A DNA stretch of 60,644 nt from an uncultured Hyphomonadaceae bacterium (GTDB lineage Bacteria > Pseudomonadota > Alphaproteobacteria > Caulobacterales > Hyphomonadaceae): contig CALKFG010000014.1 of NCBI GenBank assembly GCA_938084575.1, forward strand, positions 1 to 60,644, in the 5' to 3' direction. The translations under genes and the position numbers were made by a program. Below are positions 7,700 through 16,674 of the stretch, one piece after another. The first letter of the stretch is position 1; each line of letters begins with the position of its first letter. The notes beneath the pieces are model-generated. The model saw only the letters and a program-made list of their open reading frames with translations, was not told the DNA's origin and searched no databases.

Positions 7700-8026
7700 T
7701 CACCCCTGAAAACCGGCGCCGGTCTCACCTTCACCAAGCTGGCGCAGATATGGCCAGGTAAACAGGCCGCTGGAATGGCCATCTGAGAAATAAAGCCGGA
7801 CCGCATAGCGCCCGACAGGCTCAGCCTTGTCGATGGTCAGGTCCGGCGCGATCACAGGCGCGGGCGGTTTTGGCCCCGCCCCATGTCCGCGCACTTCGGC
7901 CGACGGACTGTTGCGGCGCAACGTGGCATAGGGAATGTCAAAGGCCTGCCCATCATCGAAATGGATTGACAGATGCCGGGCTGACCGGGAAAAGGCCAGC
8001 CGTTCGGGCCAGGCCGGCCGTGTCAT
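7700..8026 (-). CDS. DUF971 domain protein
   Basis: This 108-residue protein is almost wholly a DUF971 domain: [15 protein letters not shown] near 23-37, [10 protein letters not shown] near 41-50, and the C-terminal [27 protein letters not shown]. The same fold occurs at the N-terminus of gamma-butyrobetaine hydroxylase and beside Mrp/ApbC Fe-S carriers, which hints at a role with metal clusters; its function is not established. The ATG at 8026 overlaps the stop of the Trm112-like gene by four bases, so it is the last gene of the four-gene cnoX operon. Confidence 0.8.
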   Translation of the reverse strand: MTRPAWPERLAFSRSARHLSIHFDDGQAFDIPYATLRRNSPSAEVRGHGAGPKPPAPVIAPDLTIDKAEPVGRYAVRLYFSDGHSSGLFTWPYLRQLGEGETGAGFQG

Positions 8027-8244
8027 GCCGGATCGGACTCCAGATCCCGGGCCTCACTCTCAAGCATAACCGGCAAGCCGTCACGAATGGGAAAGGCCAG
8101 CCTGGCCTGCTTCGACACAAGCTCACAGCGCTCACGGTCAAACACCAGCGGGCCGCGCGTGACGGGACAGACCAGGCGCTCCAGGAGCCTTGGATCAACA
8201 CCGCACGGAAAAGACCGGGTTTCAGAAGGATCAGCGTCAGTCAT
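8023..8244 (-). CDS. Trm112/YcaR family protein
   Basis: The 73-residue product matches small Trm112-like (UPF0434) proteins: [17 protein letters not shown], then [21 protein letters not shown]. Eukaryotic Trm112 activates methyltransferases; bacterial members are uncharacterised or linked to methyltransferases. Of the zinc-binding cysteines of some homologues only one (CPVT) remains in the core, as in most bacterial forms. It overlaps its neighbours on both sides by four bases (ATGA), showing tight translational coupling. Confidence 0.8.
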   Translation of the reverse strand: MTDADPSETRSFPCGVDPRLLERLVCPVTRGPLVFDRERCELVSKQARLAFPIRDGLPVMLESEARDLESDPA

Positions 8245-8888
8245 TGCAAGGTCGTCTTATCGTCGCCCGGGAGATCCATGTCCAGTAGCATGATCAGAGT
8301 CGCGGCACGATCAGCGACAGACGGCGCCTCCAGCAGGGCCTGCTTTTCCATCGCCCCAAAAGGACACCCTGCGCTCAGAGCATTAATCAGGGTTTCCAGT
8401 GGGGCATGTCGCGCCGCTTCCCAGTCCACTTCCATATTGTTGCGCTCCGAATAGCGATCAAGCGCCTGGGTTACAGCCTCAAGTGTGGGCATCTCATCAT
8501 CGGCGGGGGGCACAAGGTCGCGGATATACGGCGCCCATGAGGCCCTGACCTGGCGGTAGGGCGTCGTGACCTCGAGTTCCGACACTCTCGAGAAGCGGCA
8601 AATCCCGGTCACGGAGATCAGATAGCGGCCATCGTCGGTTTCAGAATAGGATGTCAGCCGGCCAACACAGCCGACACGCGCAAGATCTGGAAACGCCCGA
8701 TCACCACCCACGGTCTGGATCATACCTATCAGGCGGTTACCGGCCATCGCATCGTCGACCATGTTCAGATACCGCGGCTCGAAGATGTTCAGGGGCAACG
8801 ACCAGCGCGGAAAAAGCAGGGCACCCGCCAGGGGGAAAACCGCCAGCGTGTCGGGTAGATCCGCGATGTTGTGATACTGCTCGGCCAC
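8241..8888 (-). CDS. LON peptidase substrate-binding domain protein
   Basis: The 215-residue protein consists only of the N-terminal domain of Lon protease: [34 protein letters not shown] at residues 13-46, [24 protein letters not shown] near 75-98, and a helical C-terminal half. There is no ATPase or protease domain. In alphaproteobacteria this gene commonly follows the CnoX/thioredoxin gene, as here, so a part in protein quality control is plausible but not shown. It starts 72 bases after the cnoX stop. Confidence 0.85.
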   Translation of the reverse strand: MAEQYHNIADLPDTLAVFPLAGALLFPRWSLPLNIFEPRYLNMVDDAMAGNRLIGMIQTVGGDRAFPDLARVGCVGRLTSYSETDDGRYLISVTGICRFSRVSELEVTTPYRQVRASWAPYIRDLVPPADDEMPTLEAVTQALDRYSERNNMEVDWEAARHAPLETLINALSAGCPFGAMEKQALLEAPSVADRAATLIMLLDMDLPGDDKTTLQ

Positions 8889-8960
8889 GTTTGGGCACTC
8901 CTGAATGCCCCTACGGAGATGGGGCGAAGTGCAACAAAGTCGAGCGAATTTGGCGGGCGA

Positions 8961-9854
8961 TTAAGAAAACAACAGCGAGCCGAGCTTCCGCCGCCCCTCA
9001 ATCGTCACCGGGTCCTTTGGTCCGGCCGCTTCAAACACGTCCAAAAGCTTGGCCCTGGCCTGTCCTTCCAGCGCATCGAGGTCTTGTCGCAATATGGTCA
9101 GAAGCTCGGCACTGCCTGCCGCCAGATCTCCCCCCGCAACGAGCTTTTCAGCCAGAGCAAAGCGCTTTGCCGGATTGGCCTCATCGGCCGCAACCGCGGC
9201 CCTTGCCGCTTCGAGCTCAACATCCTCAGGTGCCTCGGCCATCATCTCAATCGCGGTCCGGACAGACTTGATTGCAGGGTCATTGGCCTTGTCTGGCGGC
9301 GCCATATCGAGCACCTGGCCGGCCCGGTCTGCATCGCCATTGGCCAGGTAACACCGCGCCAGTCCTGCCAGAGCACCGGCATGGCCTGGGTCCATCTCGA
9401 TGACGGCGCCATAAATCTGAGCCGCCCCACCCGGGTCGCCCGCCTGCAGCTTGGCATCGGCCTCGGCGACGGCCTGTTCAATCTCCTTGGCATTGTCGGT
9501 TCCCCCGACGACCTGCTCGATGAACTGCCGGATCTGGCTTTCGGGAAGCGCCCCCTGAAACCCGTTCACCGGCCGCCCCTGGTCAAATGCAAACACCGCT
9601 GGAATGGACCGCACGCCCATCTGTCCGGCAATGCCCGGATTCTCATCGATATTGATCTTGACCAGTTTGACCTTCCCGGCCTGGTCCGTCACGACCTTCT
9701 CAAGAACGGGGGTCAGCGTCTTGCAGGGTCCACACCAGGGTGCCCAGAAATCAACCAACACAGGCTGGGTCTGAGATGCCTCAACAACCAGATCCATAAA
9801 GGTCTGGTCGGTCGCATCAGTGATATGACCGGTCGAAGATGTCTGTGGTATCAT
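8961..9854 (-). CDS. cnoX: Thioredoxin-TPR co-chaperone CnoX/YbbN
   Basis: Residues about 10-115 form a thioredoxin domain with the active site WCGPC (Cys41, Cys44), and residues about 120-297 a TPR-like helical domain (AEADAKLQAGDPGGAAQIYG..., LAGLARCYLANGDADRAG). This is the layout of CnoX, a holdase that protects unfolded proteins under oxidative stress and hands them to GroEL. The E. coli protein has lost the CGPC pair; this one keeps both cysteines and can probably do thiol-disulfide exchange, as in other alphaproteobacteria. It heads the operon with the LON-like, Trm112 and DUF971 genes. Confidence 0.88.
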   Translation of the reverse strand: MIPQTSSTGHITDATDQTFMDLVVEASQTQPVLVDFWAPWCGPCKTLTPVLEKVVTDQAGKVKLVKINIDENPGIAGQMGVRSIPAVFAFDQGRPVNGFQGALPESQIRQFIEQVVGGTDNAKEIEQAVAEADAKLQAGDPGGAAQIYGAVIEMDPGHAGALAGLARCYLANGDADRAGQVLDMAPPDKANDPAIKSVRTAIEMMAEAPEDVELEAARAAVAADEANPAKRFALAEKLVAGGDLAAGSAELLTILRQDLDALEGQARAKLLDVFEAAGPKDPVTIEGRRKLGSLLFS

Positions 9855-9931
9855 GCGTCTGCTCCTGACTGCGTCGCTTATCTGGGGCTAACCGGGAGCA
9901 AGGACAAGTGGCTGATTGCCGGGGACGCGGC

Positions 9932-10573
9932 CTAGGATCCGACCCGACGGGACCAGATGTCGCGAACTCGGGCATCTCGCCCACACGCCTTCCGGTAGAA
10001 ATTGTAACGGGTCGCATTCTTCTGATAATAATCCTGGTGATAGGTCTCCGCCCTGTAAAAGGGCGCGGCATCCAGAAGGCGGGTCACAATCGGTGCAGGC
10101 AGCTGCTGCTGATCGGTGATCTCGTCGAATGTCTTTTGCACAATCCGGCGCTCAGCCGCATCGGAGGTGAAAATAGCGGTCCTGTAACTGTTGCCCCGGT
10201 CGCAGAACTGACCGCCATCATCTGTCGGGTCGATATGATGCATGAAGGACACGACAAGAGTCTCGAAGTCGACCTTGGCCGGATCATAGACCACTTTGAC
10301 CACCTCCAGATGGCCATCGCGGGAGTGCGACCTGTATGTCGGGTTGGCAGTCCCGCCGCCTGCATAGCCGGAGACCGTGTCGACCACGCCGGTCAGCTTG
10401 TCAAAGTCGGCCTCGACACACCAAAAGCAGCCACCTGCAAAAACCGCGGTGTCATAGGCCGGTTCGGCAATCGGCGCGGCCGTATTCTGAGCCCCGGCAT
10501 GCAGGACGAAGCTCGTCAGCGCAGACAAGCCCCCCGCGATGACGGCAACAAGATAAGGGAAGCTCAGCTTCAT
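9932..10573 (-). CDS. msrA: Peptide-methionine (S)-S-oxide reductase, exported form
   Basis: This 213-residue protein has the MsrA active site AGGCFWCVEADF (catalytic Cys49), GVVDTVSGYAGG, and the YHQDYYQKN block near 178-186. It reduces the S-epimer of oxidised methionine. The first 30 residues (FPYLVAVIAGGLSALTSFVLHAGAQ) form a signal peptide or membrane anchor, so the enzyme acts in the periplasm, unlike the cytosolic MsrA of E. coli. A second cysteine lies in GQFCDRGN and another near the C-terminus (KACGRD), usable for resolving. It stands alone. Confidence 0.9.
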   Translation of the reverse strand: MKLSFPYLVAVIAGGLSALTSFVLHAGAQNTAAPIAEPAYDTAVFAGGCFWCVEADFDKLTGVVDTVSGYAGGGTANPTYRSHSRDGHLEVVKVVYDPAKVDFETLVVSFMHHIDPTDDGGQFCDRGNSYRTAIFTSDAAERRIVQKTFDEITDQQQLPAPIVTRLLDAAPFYRAETYHQDYYQKNATRYNFYRKACGRDARVRDIWSRRVGS

Positions 10574-10685
10574 CGGACGACCAGAACTCTAAGGCAGCGT
10601 CGGCCTTACAACAGGCAGAGGCGGAAGGCCAGTCGGCAAACGGCCTTTACCTGTGACAAATTCGGCGCTGCCACAAAGCCGGTCA

Positions 10686-11438
10686 CTATCCGGCCAGACG
10701 GTCCATCTCCGCGGCAGACAGTTCAGAATTGTCATACACATTCTGAACGTCATCCAGATCATCGAGGAGGTCGAGAAGCTGCATCAGCTTGTCAGCATCA
10801 TCGCCGCTGACCGGGACCATATTGGTTGGACGCCACATCAGCTTGACCGATTTCGGCGCCTGATCGCCAAAATGGCCGTCAAGCGCACCGGCAACCTCCA
10901 TCAGGTCCTCACGCTCGGTATAGATGAAATGGCCCTCGGCCTCCGAAACCACATCCATCGCACCGGCCTCAAGTGCAGCCTCAAGCATGGCCTCTTCATC
11001 GGCGACCTCCGGGGCGTATTCGATTTCGCCGACATTCTCAAATCCAAACGAAACCGACCCGGTCTCGCCAAGATTGCCACCATTCTTGGAAAAGGTCGTC
11101 CGGATCTCGCTGGCGGCGCGGTTCTTATTGTCCGTCGACGCCTCGACAATGATACCCACCCCGCCAGGGCCAAACCCCTCATACCGGATTTCAACATAGT
11201 CATCGCCGCTGCCGCCCTGGCCCTTGTCGACCGCCCGCTTAATATTGTCCTTGGGCATCGACTGCGCCTTGGCGTTCTGTATCGCCAGTCGCAAGCGCGG
11301 ATTGCCGTCGGCGTCAGGACCCCCAAGCTTCGAAGCAATGGTGATCTCCTTGGACAGCCGCGAGAACAGGACTGCACGCTTCTTATCCTGCGCGCCTTTG
11401 CGGTGCTGGATGTTGGCCCATTTACTATGACCTGCCAT
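10686..11438 (-). CDS. yebC: YebC/PmpR family protein
   Basis: This 250-residue protein has the usual family length and begins with the signature MAGHSKWANIQHRKGAQD. It goes on with NPRLRLAIQNAKAQSMPKDNI and YEGFGPGGVGIIVE near 95-108. Members were first described as DNA-binding regulators and more recently as factors that help ribosomes on difficult (for example proline-rich) sequences. It lies downstream of the phosphoesterase gene in the same direction with a 74-base gap, a common alphaproteobacterial order. Confidence 0.92.
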   Translation of the reverse strand: MAGHSKWANIQHRKGAQDKKRAVLFSRLSKEITIASKLGGPDADGNPRLRLAIQNAKAQSMPKDNIKRAVDKGQGGSGDDYVEIRYEGFGPGGVGIIVEASTDNKNRAASEIRTTFSKNGGNLGETGSVSFGFENVGEIEYAPEVADEEAMLEAALEAGAMDVVSEAEGHFIYTEREDLMEVAGALDGHFGDQAPKSVKLMWRPTNMVPVSGDDADKLMQLLDLLDDLDDVQNVYDNSELSAAEMDRLAG

Positions 11439-11512
11439 GGTCCATCCTCTTTTTCAGATCAGCGGAAGCGCCAGACCTAGCGCAGCGCCCGTCCTGAGGG
11501 AAGCCTGCAGCT

Positions 11513-12334
11513 TCAGGCCAGCCCGGCCGCGGCCAGCCGGCCACCAACGCGGATCGGGGCGACTCGCTGGGCCAGCCCGGTTTTATCATCGGTTTCGACA
11601 TAAAGACCGCACAGGGTGCCCTCGCCGAGCGCCGGCTCATAACGCCGGCCTGGCATCTGAGTCAGAAAGCGCTGCATGGAGTTTTCCTTCTGCATGCCAA
11701 TGACACTGTCATAATCGCCACACATGCCCGCATCGCTCTGATAGGCCGTTCCACCTTCGAGCACCATGTGGTCCGCGGTCGGGACGTGGGTATGACTTCC
11801 GACAACGAGACTGGCGCGCCCGTCACAATAATGGCCCATGGCCATTTTTTCGCTGGTCGCCTCGCAATGCATGTCGACGATCACGGCATCGGCCACGCTG
11901 CCAAGCGGCAAGGCATCCAGCGCGTGGTCAACCGCCTTGAACGGATTGTCCAGGGACTGGCGCATGAACACCGTGCCCTGGACCTGCACCACGCCGACGC
12001 GGCGTCCGTCCGGCAGGGTGAACAGATTGGCGCCTTTGCCGGGGGCATCCGCTTCGGGGGGATAATTGACCGGACGCAGAAGCCGCGGTTCCCGCGCAAT
12101 ATAGGTGAGGGCTTCACGCTGATCCCAGGCGTGATCGCCCAAAGTGAGACAGTCGGCACCGGCGGCAAAGACCTCCTCGGCAATCGCCTCCGTGAGGCCA
12201 AAGCCCCCCGCTGCGTTTTCGGCGTTCACAACGACAAAATCCAGACCCAGCTCCGCCCGAAGGCGGGGCAGGTGATCCATGACCGCCTGCCGCCCGGGAC
12301 GACCGACAATATCTCCGAAAAATGCGAGCTTCAT
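11513..12334 (-). CDS. TIGR00282-type metallophosphoesterase
   Basis: The 273-residue protein matches the YmdB/TIGR00282 family: FFGDIVGRPGRQAV at residues 5-18 (metal-binding Asp), VVNAENAAGGFGLT near 35-48, GDHAWDQ, DMHCEATSEKMAM near 154-166, and VGSHTHVPTAD near 178-188. B. subtilis YmdB hydrolyses 2',3'-cyclic nucleotides and affects RNA turnover and biofilms; the target here is unknown. The position upstream of yebC is conserved in the class. Confidence 0.88.
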   Translation of the reverse strand: MKLAFFGDIVGRPGRQAVMDHLPRLRAELGLDFVVVNAENAAGGFGLTEAIAEEVFAAGADCLTLGDHAWDQREALTYIAREPRLLRPVNYPPEADAPGKGANLFTLPDGRRVGVVQVQGTVFMRQSLDNPFKAVDHALDALPLGSVADAVIVDMHCEATSEKMAMGHYCDGRASLVVGSHTHVPTADHMVLEGGTAYQSDAGMCGDYDSVIGMQKENSMQRFLTQMPGRRYEPALGEGTLCGLYVETDDKTGLAQRVAPIRVGGRLAAAGLA

Positions 12335-12369
12335 GAGAGCGATATGCGCCCGACCGGGAGAAAAGAAAA

Positions 12370-12393
12370 GACGCGGGGTGTAGGCCCCGCGTC
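12370..12393 (-). terminator. Rho-independent terminator of the lipoprotein gene
   Basis: A perfect 9-bp stem (GACGCGGGG with CCCCGCGTC, 6-base loop) is followed on the minus strand by CTTTTCTTTTCT. It lies 17 bases after the stop of the lipoprotein gene and directly before the phosphoesterase start, separating the two units. Confidence 0.85.
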
Positions 12394-12409
12394 TCTAGGC
12401 CAGATGCCC

Positions 12410-13975
12410 CTATTTATTGGCAGCGGAAAACCCGAGCCGGTCCTTGGTGATCGTTGCCGGGTCCGGGTCTGCGATCAGCCCTGCAAGGGAAAGGGGCTCC
12501 GCAGGCTCAAGCGCGATCCGAAGCGTGAGCGGATCAGCAATGAAGCTGCCGACAGCCGTCGCCAGTTCCGTCACCAGAGCCATGTCAATGCCGGAGCTGG
12601 AGGCCATCATCGGCGCCATCGAGAGCCCCATGCTGACCTGGCTCTTCAACGCCTCAGGATCGGTATTGGTCTGCACCGCAATCAGGCCCAGAATACGATT
12701 CACCAGGCCATCATCCTTGATCGCAAATTCGAGGTCATGGATGGTGATTTTGCCAAGCGCCGCAGCCATCGCCATGGGGTCCGGTTCCATGCCATAGGCC
12801 ATCCCCGTGAAATCCATCGCCGATGCGGTTTCGGCCGCATAGGCGCTGTAACCCTCAATCTTGCCCCCAAAGCTGAACCGCGCGCCATCGACCAGCTCGA
12901 GATAATTCGATCGCGACTTGAACTCGATGATATCGAGATCCGGATCGTAGGTTCCAACGCTTTCCCCTTTCAGGCTTATCTCCTGAAATCCGACCATGCT
13001 GAGCGCTTCGGCGAGTTCTTCTCCCGGCTCGCCGCCCCCGGCATCCGCGGTCAGGGACATGGCATATGGCTTGGTGACATATTTCACAGGCTGGCCGGCG
13101 GCATTCCGCTCGACGGAGGAGTCGACCGACGGCACTGAGAAACCAACGCCGCCAAAGGACAGGGAGACGTCCTTCAGCCGCGCCGCATCATATCCCGGTT
13201 CCATCGGGTTGGAATAGACAGCCTCCATCATTGCAACGGCCATGTCCTCAGGATCGCCAAAATCCTCAGACAGAGCGAACAGAAGATTTGTGTCGATATT
13301 GCTGAGCCCGAGCTGACCGACTTTCACCTCGACCTCCTCGCCTGCATCGGCGAAGCTCAAGGCCAGACCCTGCAGCCCGACATGTCCGACCGTGTCGTCG
13401 CCAAGTCCGAGAATTTCCATCTTGGTGACGGCAAAATTACCGCCCTCACGACCGTCCTCAATGTCCACATTCAGACCCTCAAGCGACCAGGATCCGAACT
13501 GAATCTCGTCGAGGCCGGGGAAATCTCCCGGATCGCCCGCATAGAGCATCCCGGCAACCCACGCCGTCAGGGCCGGCGATGGATTGACCAGTTCGATCGT
13601 ATCGATGCGAATGTCGAGGTCGTCAACGTCGCTTACGGCCACATCATTGATCCGAATCACCGCAAAACTGGCGGCGCCGTCGACCATATCGAGACCCTCA
13701 AGTGTCAGACTGCCCAGTGTGATGCTGTCCTCGGGCACCAGGCTGAGATTGGTGAATTCTGCCGAGGCGCCGTCCACGGTCCGATCTGCAAAGGTCAGCA
13801 GACCCTTGCCCGTCTTGGTCAATGACATGTTCACCAGAGCATTTTCAGCCTCTGCAGGATTGCCCGCTCGCGCCGTGATTTCGATACCAGCATCATAAGA
13901 AGCGGACCCGTTATCTTCATTCTGGCAGCCCGCCAGCAAGGCAATGGCTGCAGCGCCAATCATAAGATGTTTCAT
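12410..13975 (-). CDS. Uncharacterised lipoprotein with repeated beta-rich segments
   Basis: I do not recognise a named family. The 521-residue product starts with a lipoprotein signal (MKHLMIGAAAIALLAGC, lipobox LAGC, Cys17). The mature part is acidic and rich in alternating hydrophobic residues, with recurring phrases such as ITLGSLTLEGLDMVDG, IQFGSWSLEGLNVDIEDG and VGHVGLQGLALSFADAG. The repeats suggest stacked beta strands like those of AsmA-type or beta-helical envelope proteins. The C-terminal third has helices around IHDLEFAIKDDGLVNRILGL. It has its own terminator and is divergent from the YgjP-like gene. A structural or lipid-carrying envelope role is conceivable, with no direct evidence. 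Confidence 0.75.
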   Translation of the reverse strand: MKHLMIGAAAIALLAGCQNEDNGSASYDAGIEITARAGNPAEAENALVNMSLTKTGKGLLTFADRTVDGASAEFTNLSLVPEDSITLGSLTLEGLDMVDGAASFAVIRINDVAVSDVDDLDIRIDTIELVNPSPALTAWVAGMLYAGDPGDFPGLDEIQFGSWSLEGLNVDIEDGREGGNFAVTKMEILGLGDDTVGHVGLQGLALSFADAGEEVEVKVGQLGLSNIDTNLLFALSEDFGDPEDMAVAMMEAVYSNPMEPGYDAARLKDVSLSFGGVGFSVPSVDSSVERNAAGQPVKYVTKPYAMSLTADAGGGEPGEELAEALSMVGFQEISLKGESVGTYDPDLDIIEFKSRSNYLELVDGARFSFGGKIEGYSAYAAETASAMDFTGMAYGMEPDPMAMAAALGKITIHDLEFAIKDDGLVNRILGLIAVQTNTDPEALKSQVSMGLSMAPMMASSSGIDMALVTELATAVGSFIADPLTLRIALEPAEPLSLAGLIADPDPATITKDRLGFSAANK

Positions 13976-14039
13976 TTTAAGCTTCCTCTTCAGTGCCTTT
14001 TCGTTAGGTTTACGCGATTCAAAACCAAAAAGCTATTTA

Positions 14040-14759
14040 ATGATTATCGATAAAGACAGTCGACTGGTTCTGGCCGCGAAAAGTGGCAGAAAAGTGCCGG
14101 TCCGCCTGGAAATCAATCCGCGGGCCCGGCGCCTGATCCTGCGACTGGATACAGGTCGGCGCGAAGCCATCGGCATTGCCCCCAGCCCGCGCAAGCTGGC
14201 GGAACTGAAAGCGTTCGCACAGGATCGGGTCGAGTGGCTGGATGCCCAGCTGGCCGCGATGCCGGAAACGCACCCGCTGCGCGAGGGCAGCCTCTTCCAT
14301 CTCCGCGGCGAGCCCTGCAGGCTGCATGGAAGCGGTCCCGGCCGGCGGGCCCATCTGCAGTCCGGACCTCCAACCCGTCTGATCGCACCAGGCGATCCGG
14401 AGACGCTGGCGCGTCGGGCCTTGCGCTTTCTCAAGGCCGAGGCACGTGCGGATCTGGAAGCCGCTACCGCCCGTCACGCCGCCCGGCTCGGCATCAGCGT
14501 CGGCCAGGTGCGGGTCCGGGATACGCGCTCGCGCTGGGGCTCCTGCACCACCCGGGGTGACCTGTCTTATTCCTGGCGGCTGATTATGGCGCCGCCCCAC
14601 GTGCTTGACTATGTTGCGGCACATGAATGCGCCCACAGGCTGGAAATGAACCACAGTCCGGCCTTCTGGGCGCATGTTGCCCGGTGCCGGCCTGACTGGC
14701 AGCAGTCCCGCAACTGGCTGCGCCAGAATGGCGCCGCGCTGCACGCCGTATCCGTCTAG
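14040..14759 (+). CDS. YgjP-like (DUF45) metallopeptidase
   Basis: This protein of 239 residues has the DUF45/WLM-type zinc motif in DYVAAHECAHRLEMNHSPAF: HECAH gives two histidines and the glutamate, and NHSPAFW the downstream ligand region. RDTRSRWGSCTTRGDLSYSW precedes it, as in YgjP proteins. The N-terminal part (VRLEINPRARRLILRLD) is the usual family start. The ATG at 14040 is used because homology starts there; upstream codons overlap the divergent lipoprotein start. The substrate is unknown. Its stop overlaps the convergent antiporter gene by four bases. Confidence 0.85.
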   Translation: MIIDKDSRLVLAAKSGRKVPVRLEINPRARRLILRLDTGRREAIGIAPSPRKLAELKAFAQDRVEWLDAQLAAMPETHPLREGSLFHLRGEPCRLHGSGPGRRAHLQSGPPTRLIAPGDPETLARRALRFLKAEARADLEAATARHAARLGISVGQVRVRDTRSRWGSCTTRGDLSYSWRLIMAPPHVLDYVAAHECAHRLEMNHSPAFWAHVARCRPDWQQSRNWLRQNGAALHAVSV

Positions 14760-16654
14760 TCCTGCGGCCCTGTCAGGCTGGGCTCCGCGGAGGGGGTCTG
14801 CTCACTCTCCGGTGCGAAACTGATCAGGACGGCCCCCTCGCCCCCCTTCGGCTCCCGGTTCGGCCCAAGCAGGACCAGGCTTCCGTCGGGGCGGTATTCC
14901 GCAATGATGTCGGCATCGGGCCGGTCGGCGCGGAACTGGCTCAGCGTATATTTTTCGCTCAGCTTGGTGCGGGCAAACGACCAGCCCCGATACTGGTCGC
15001 GAATCAGCCCGTCATAGGTCCGGCCACGCCGGATCAGTGTCCGCCCCCTGGCCCTTTGGCTCAGGCCGCGATCCTCGACCTCTTCGACGTCACTGATCGA
15101 CAGCTGGTAGACCATGTGGCGGCCGACCTCCGGCGCAAAATGGCTGCACACCAGCGCATTATAGGAATCATTGGTCGACAGGGCGACGACCGCCGAAAAC
15201 CGGGCGTGATCGAGCTTCAGCTCGGCATCCTCGGACAGGACTTCGCCGAAGAAAATGTCCAGACCGGCCTCCCGCGACGACCGAAGACGCCTGTAGGACG
15301 AGTCGGCGACAATCACTTCCGTCCCGGACGCCTGGAGGGCTTTGGCGAATTCCTGGCTCCAGGCATTGGCGCCGACGATCAGGATTCCCGGCTTTTCTTT
15401 CCGTGCGAGGCCAAGAGCCCGCGCCATCGGGCCGATGGTAAAGCCGTGCAGGACGACGGTGACAAAAACCATAGCAAAGGCCAGCGCCGTGATCTGATCG
15501 GCCCCGGAAAAGAAAAACCGCCCTTCGCGGGACAGGTCCACCAGCAGGGACCCGAACAGGCCGGACACGGCCACGGCGACAATCCCGCGCGGTGCGATCC
15601 AGCCCAGCAGCAAGGCCTCGTTGCGCGTCAGCGTGCCATAGGTCGAAATCCAGACCGATAAGGGGCGCACGATGAACAACATGCAGATCAGGAACATGAC
15701 CGTGTTCCAGTTCAGGGCCCGGGAGATCGTGTCGGGCGTAAGGTCGGCCGTCAGCATCACAAAAACGCCGGCGACCAGAAGAACCGCGATGTCTTCCTTG
15801 AATTTCTGCAGCTCCGTCAGGCCGGCCAGACGGGAATTGGCCAGCGTCATGCCGTAGGCTGTCACCGCAACCAGGCCGATTTCCTTCTCGATCAGCTCGG
15901 CCAGAGCGTAGCACAGAATGATCGAGGCCAGAATCAGGGGGGCCTTAAGATATTCCGGGGTCCAGCCCTGCCGGAAGGCACGTGCCATACCCCAGCCAAA
16001 GCCGATGCCGAGAAGCGTTCCAAGCGCGGCCGCGGTGATGATGAATGCCGCGGTGCCGATCATGCTCTCTCCGAGCGAGGTGACCCGGATAATTTCAAAA
16101 CTGGCAACCGCGAACAGGGCCCCGATCGGGTCGTTCACGATGCCTTCCCATTTCAGGAACTGGGCCGGACGTCCGCTCAGCTTGGACTGGCGCATCAGCG
16201 GCATGATAACGGTCGGCCCGGTCACCACCATGACGCCGGCAAAAACCACCGCGCTGGCCCAGTCGAGGCCGGCAGCAAAGCGGGCCGCAAAAGTACCCAG
16301 CAGCCAAGCCAGCGGCCCCCCGACGAAGACCATTCGGCGCACCGCAGCGCCGGCATCCCTGAGATTCTCAAATTTGAGGGCCAGCCCCCCTTCGAACAGG
16401 ATCACGGCCACGGCCAGCGAGACAATCGGCCGGAACACATCTCCGAACGTCGTCGACGGGCTTAACAGGGGGGCCTGGAACATCAGGGACCAGACCGGCC
16501 CAACGGCGAGGCCGGCCAGTGACATCAGGACAATTGCCGGGGCCTGCAACCGCCAGGCCAGCCACTGCGCCCCGAGGCCAAGGGCCCCAATCAGCGCACA
16601 CGCAAAGATCACGTCACGACCTGCACCACTGGCAAGAATAAGTCCGAAATCCAT
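14756..16654 (-). CDS. CPA1-type Na+(K+)/H+ antiporter with TrkA-N domain
   Basis: The 632-residue protein has about 12-13 membrane helices over residues 10-400, with the CPA1 features VILFEGGLALKFENL near 90-104, TGPTVIMPLM, and the ion-binding ND pair in EGIVNDPIGALFAVAS. A cytosolic RCK/TrkA-N domain follows (ILIVGANAWSQEFAKALQASG, then DSSYRRLRSSREAGL), normally binding NAD(H) or nucleotides, and a TrkA-C-like tail up to about 600. It exchanges cations for protons and helps pH and salt balance. Sodium or potassium preference cannot be told. It sits 20 bases after the next upstream gene, a possible two-gene unit. Confidence 0.87.
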   Translation of the reverse strand: MDFGLILASGAGRDVIFACALIGALGLGAQWLAWRLQAPAIVLMSLAGLAVGPVWSLMFQAPLLSPSTTFGDVFRPIVSLAVAVILFEGGLALKFENLRDAGAAVRRMVFVGGPLAWLLGTFAARFAAGLDWASAVVFAGVMVVTGPTVIMPLMRQSKLSGRPAQFLKWEGIVNDPIGALFAVASFEIIRVTSLGESMIGTAAFIITAAALGTLLGIGFGWGMARAFRQGWTPEYLKAPLILASIILCYALAELIEKEIGLVAVTAYGMTLANSRLAGLTELQKFKEDIAVLLVAGVFVMLTADLTPDTISRALNWNTVMFLICMLFIVRPLSVWISTYGTLTRNEALLLGWIAPRGIVAVAVSGLFGSLLVDLSREGRFFFSGADQITALAFAMVFVTVVLHGFTIGPMARALGLARKEKPGILIVGANAWSQEFAKALQASGTEVIVADSSYRRLRSSREAGLDIFFGEVLSEDAELKLDHARFSAVVALSTNDSYNALVCSHFAPEVGRHMVYQLSISDVEEVEDRGLSQRARGRTLIRRGRTYDGLIRDQYRGWSFARTKLSEKYTLSQFRADRPDADIIAEYRPDGSLVLLGPNREPKGGEGAVLISFAPESEQTPSAEPSLTGPQD

Positions 16655-16674
16655 AACTGCTCCCGGTCCGCTTC

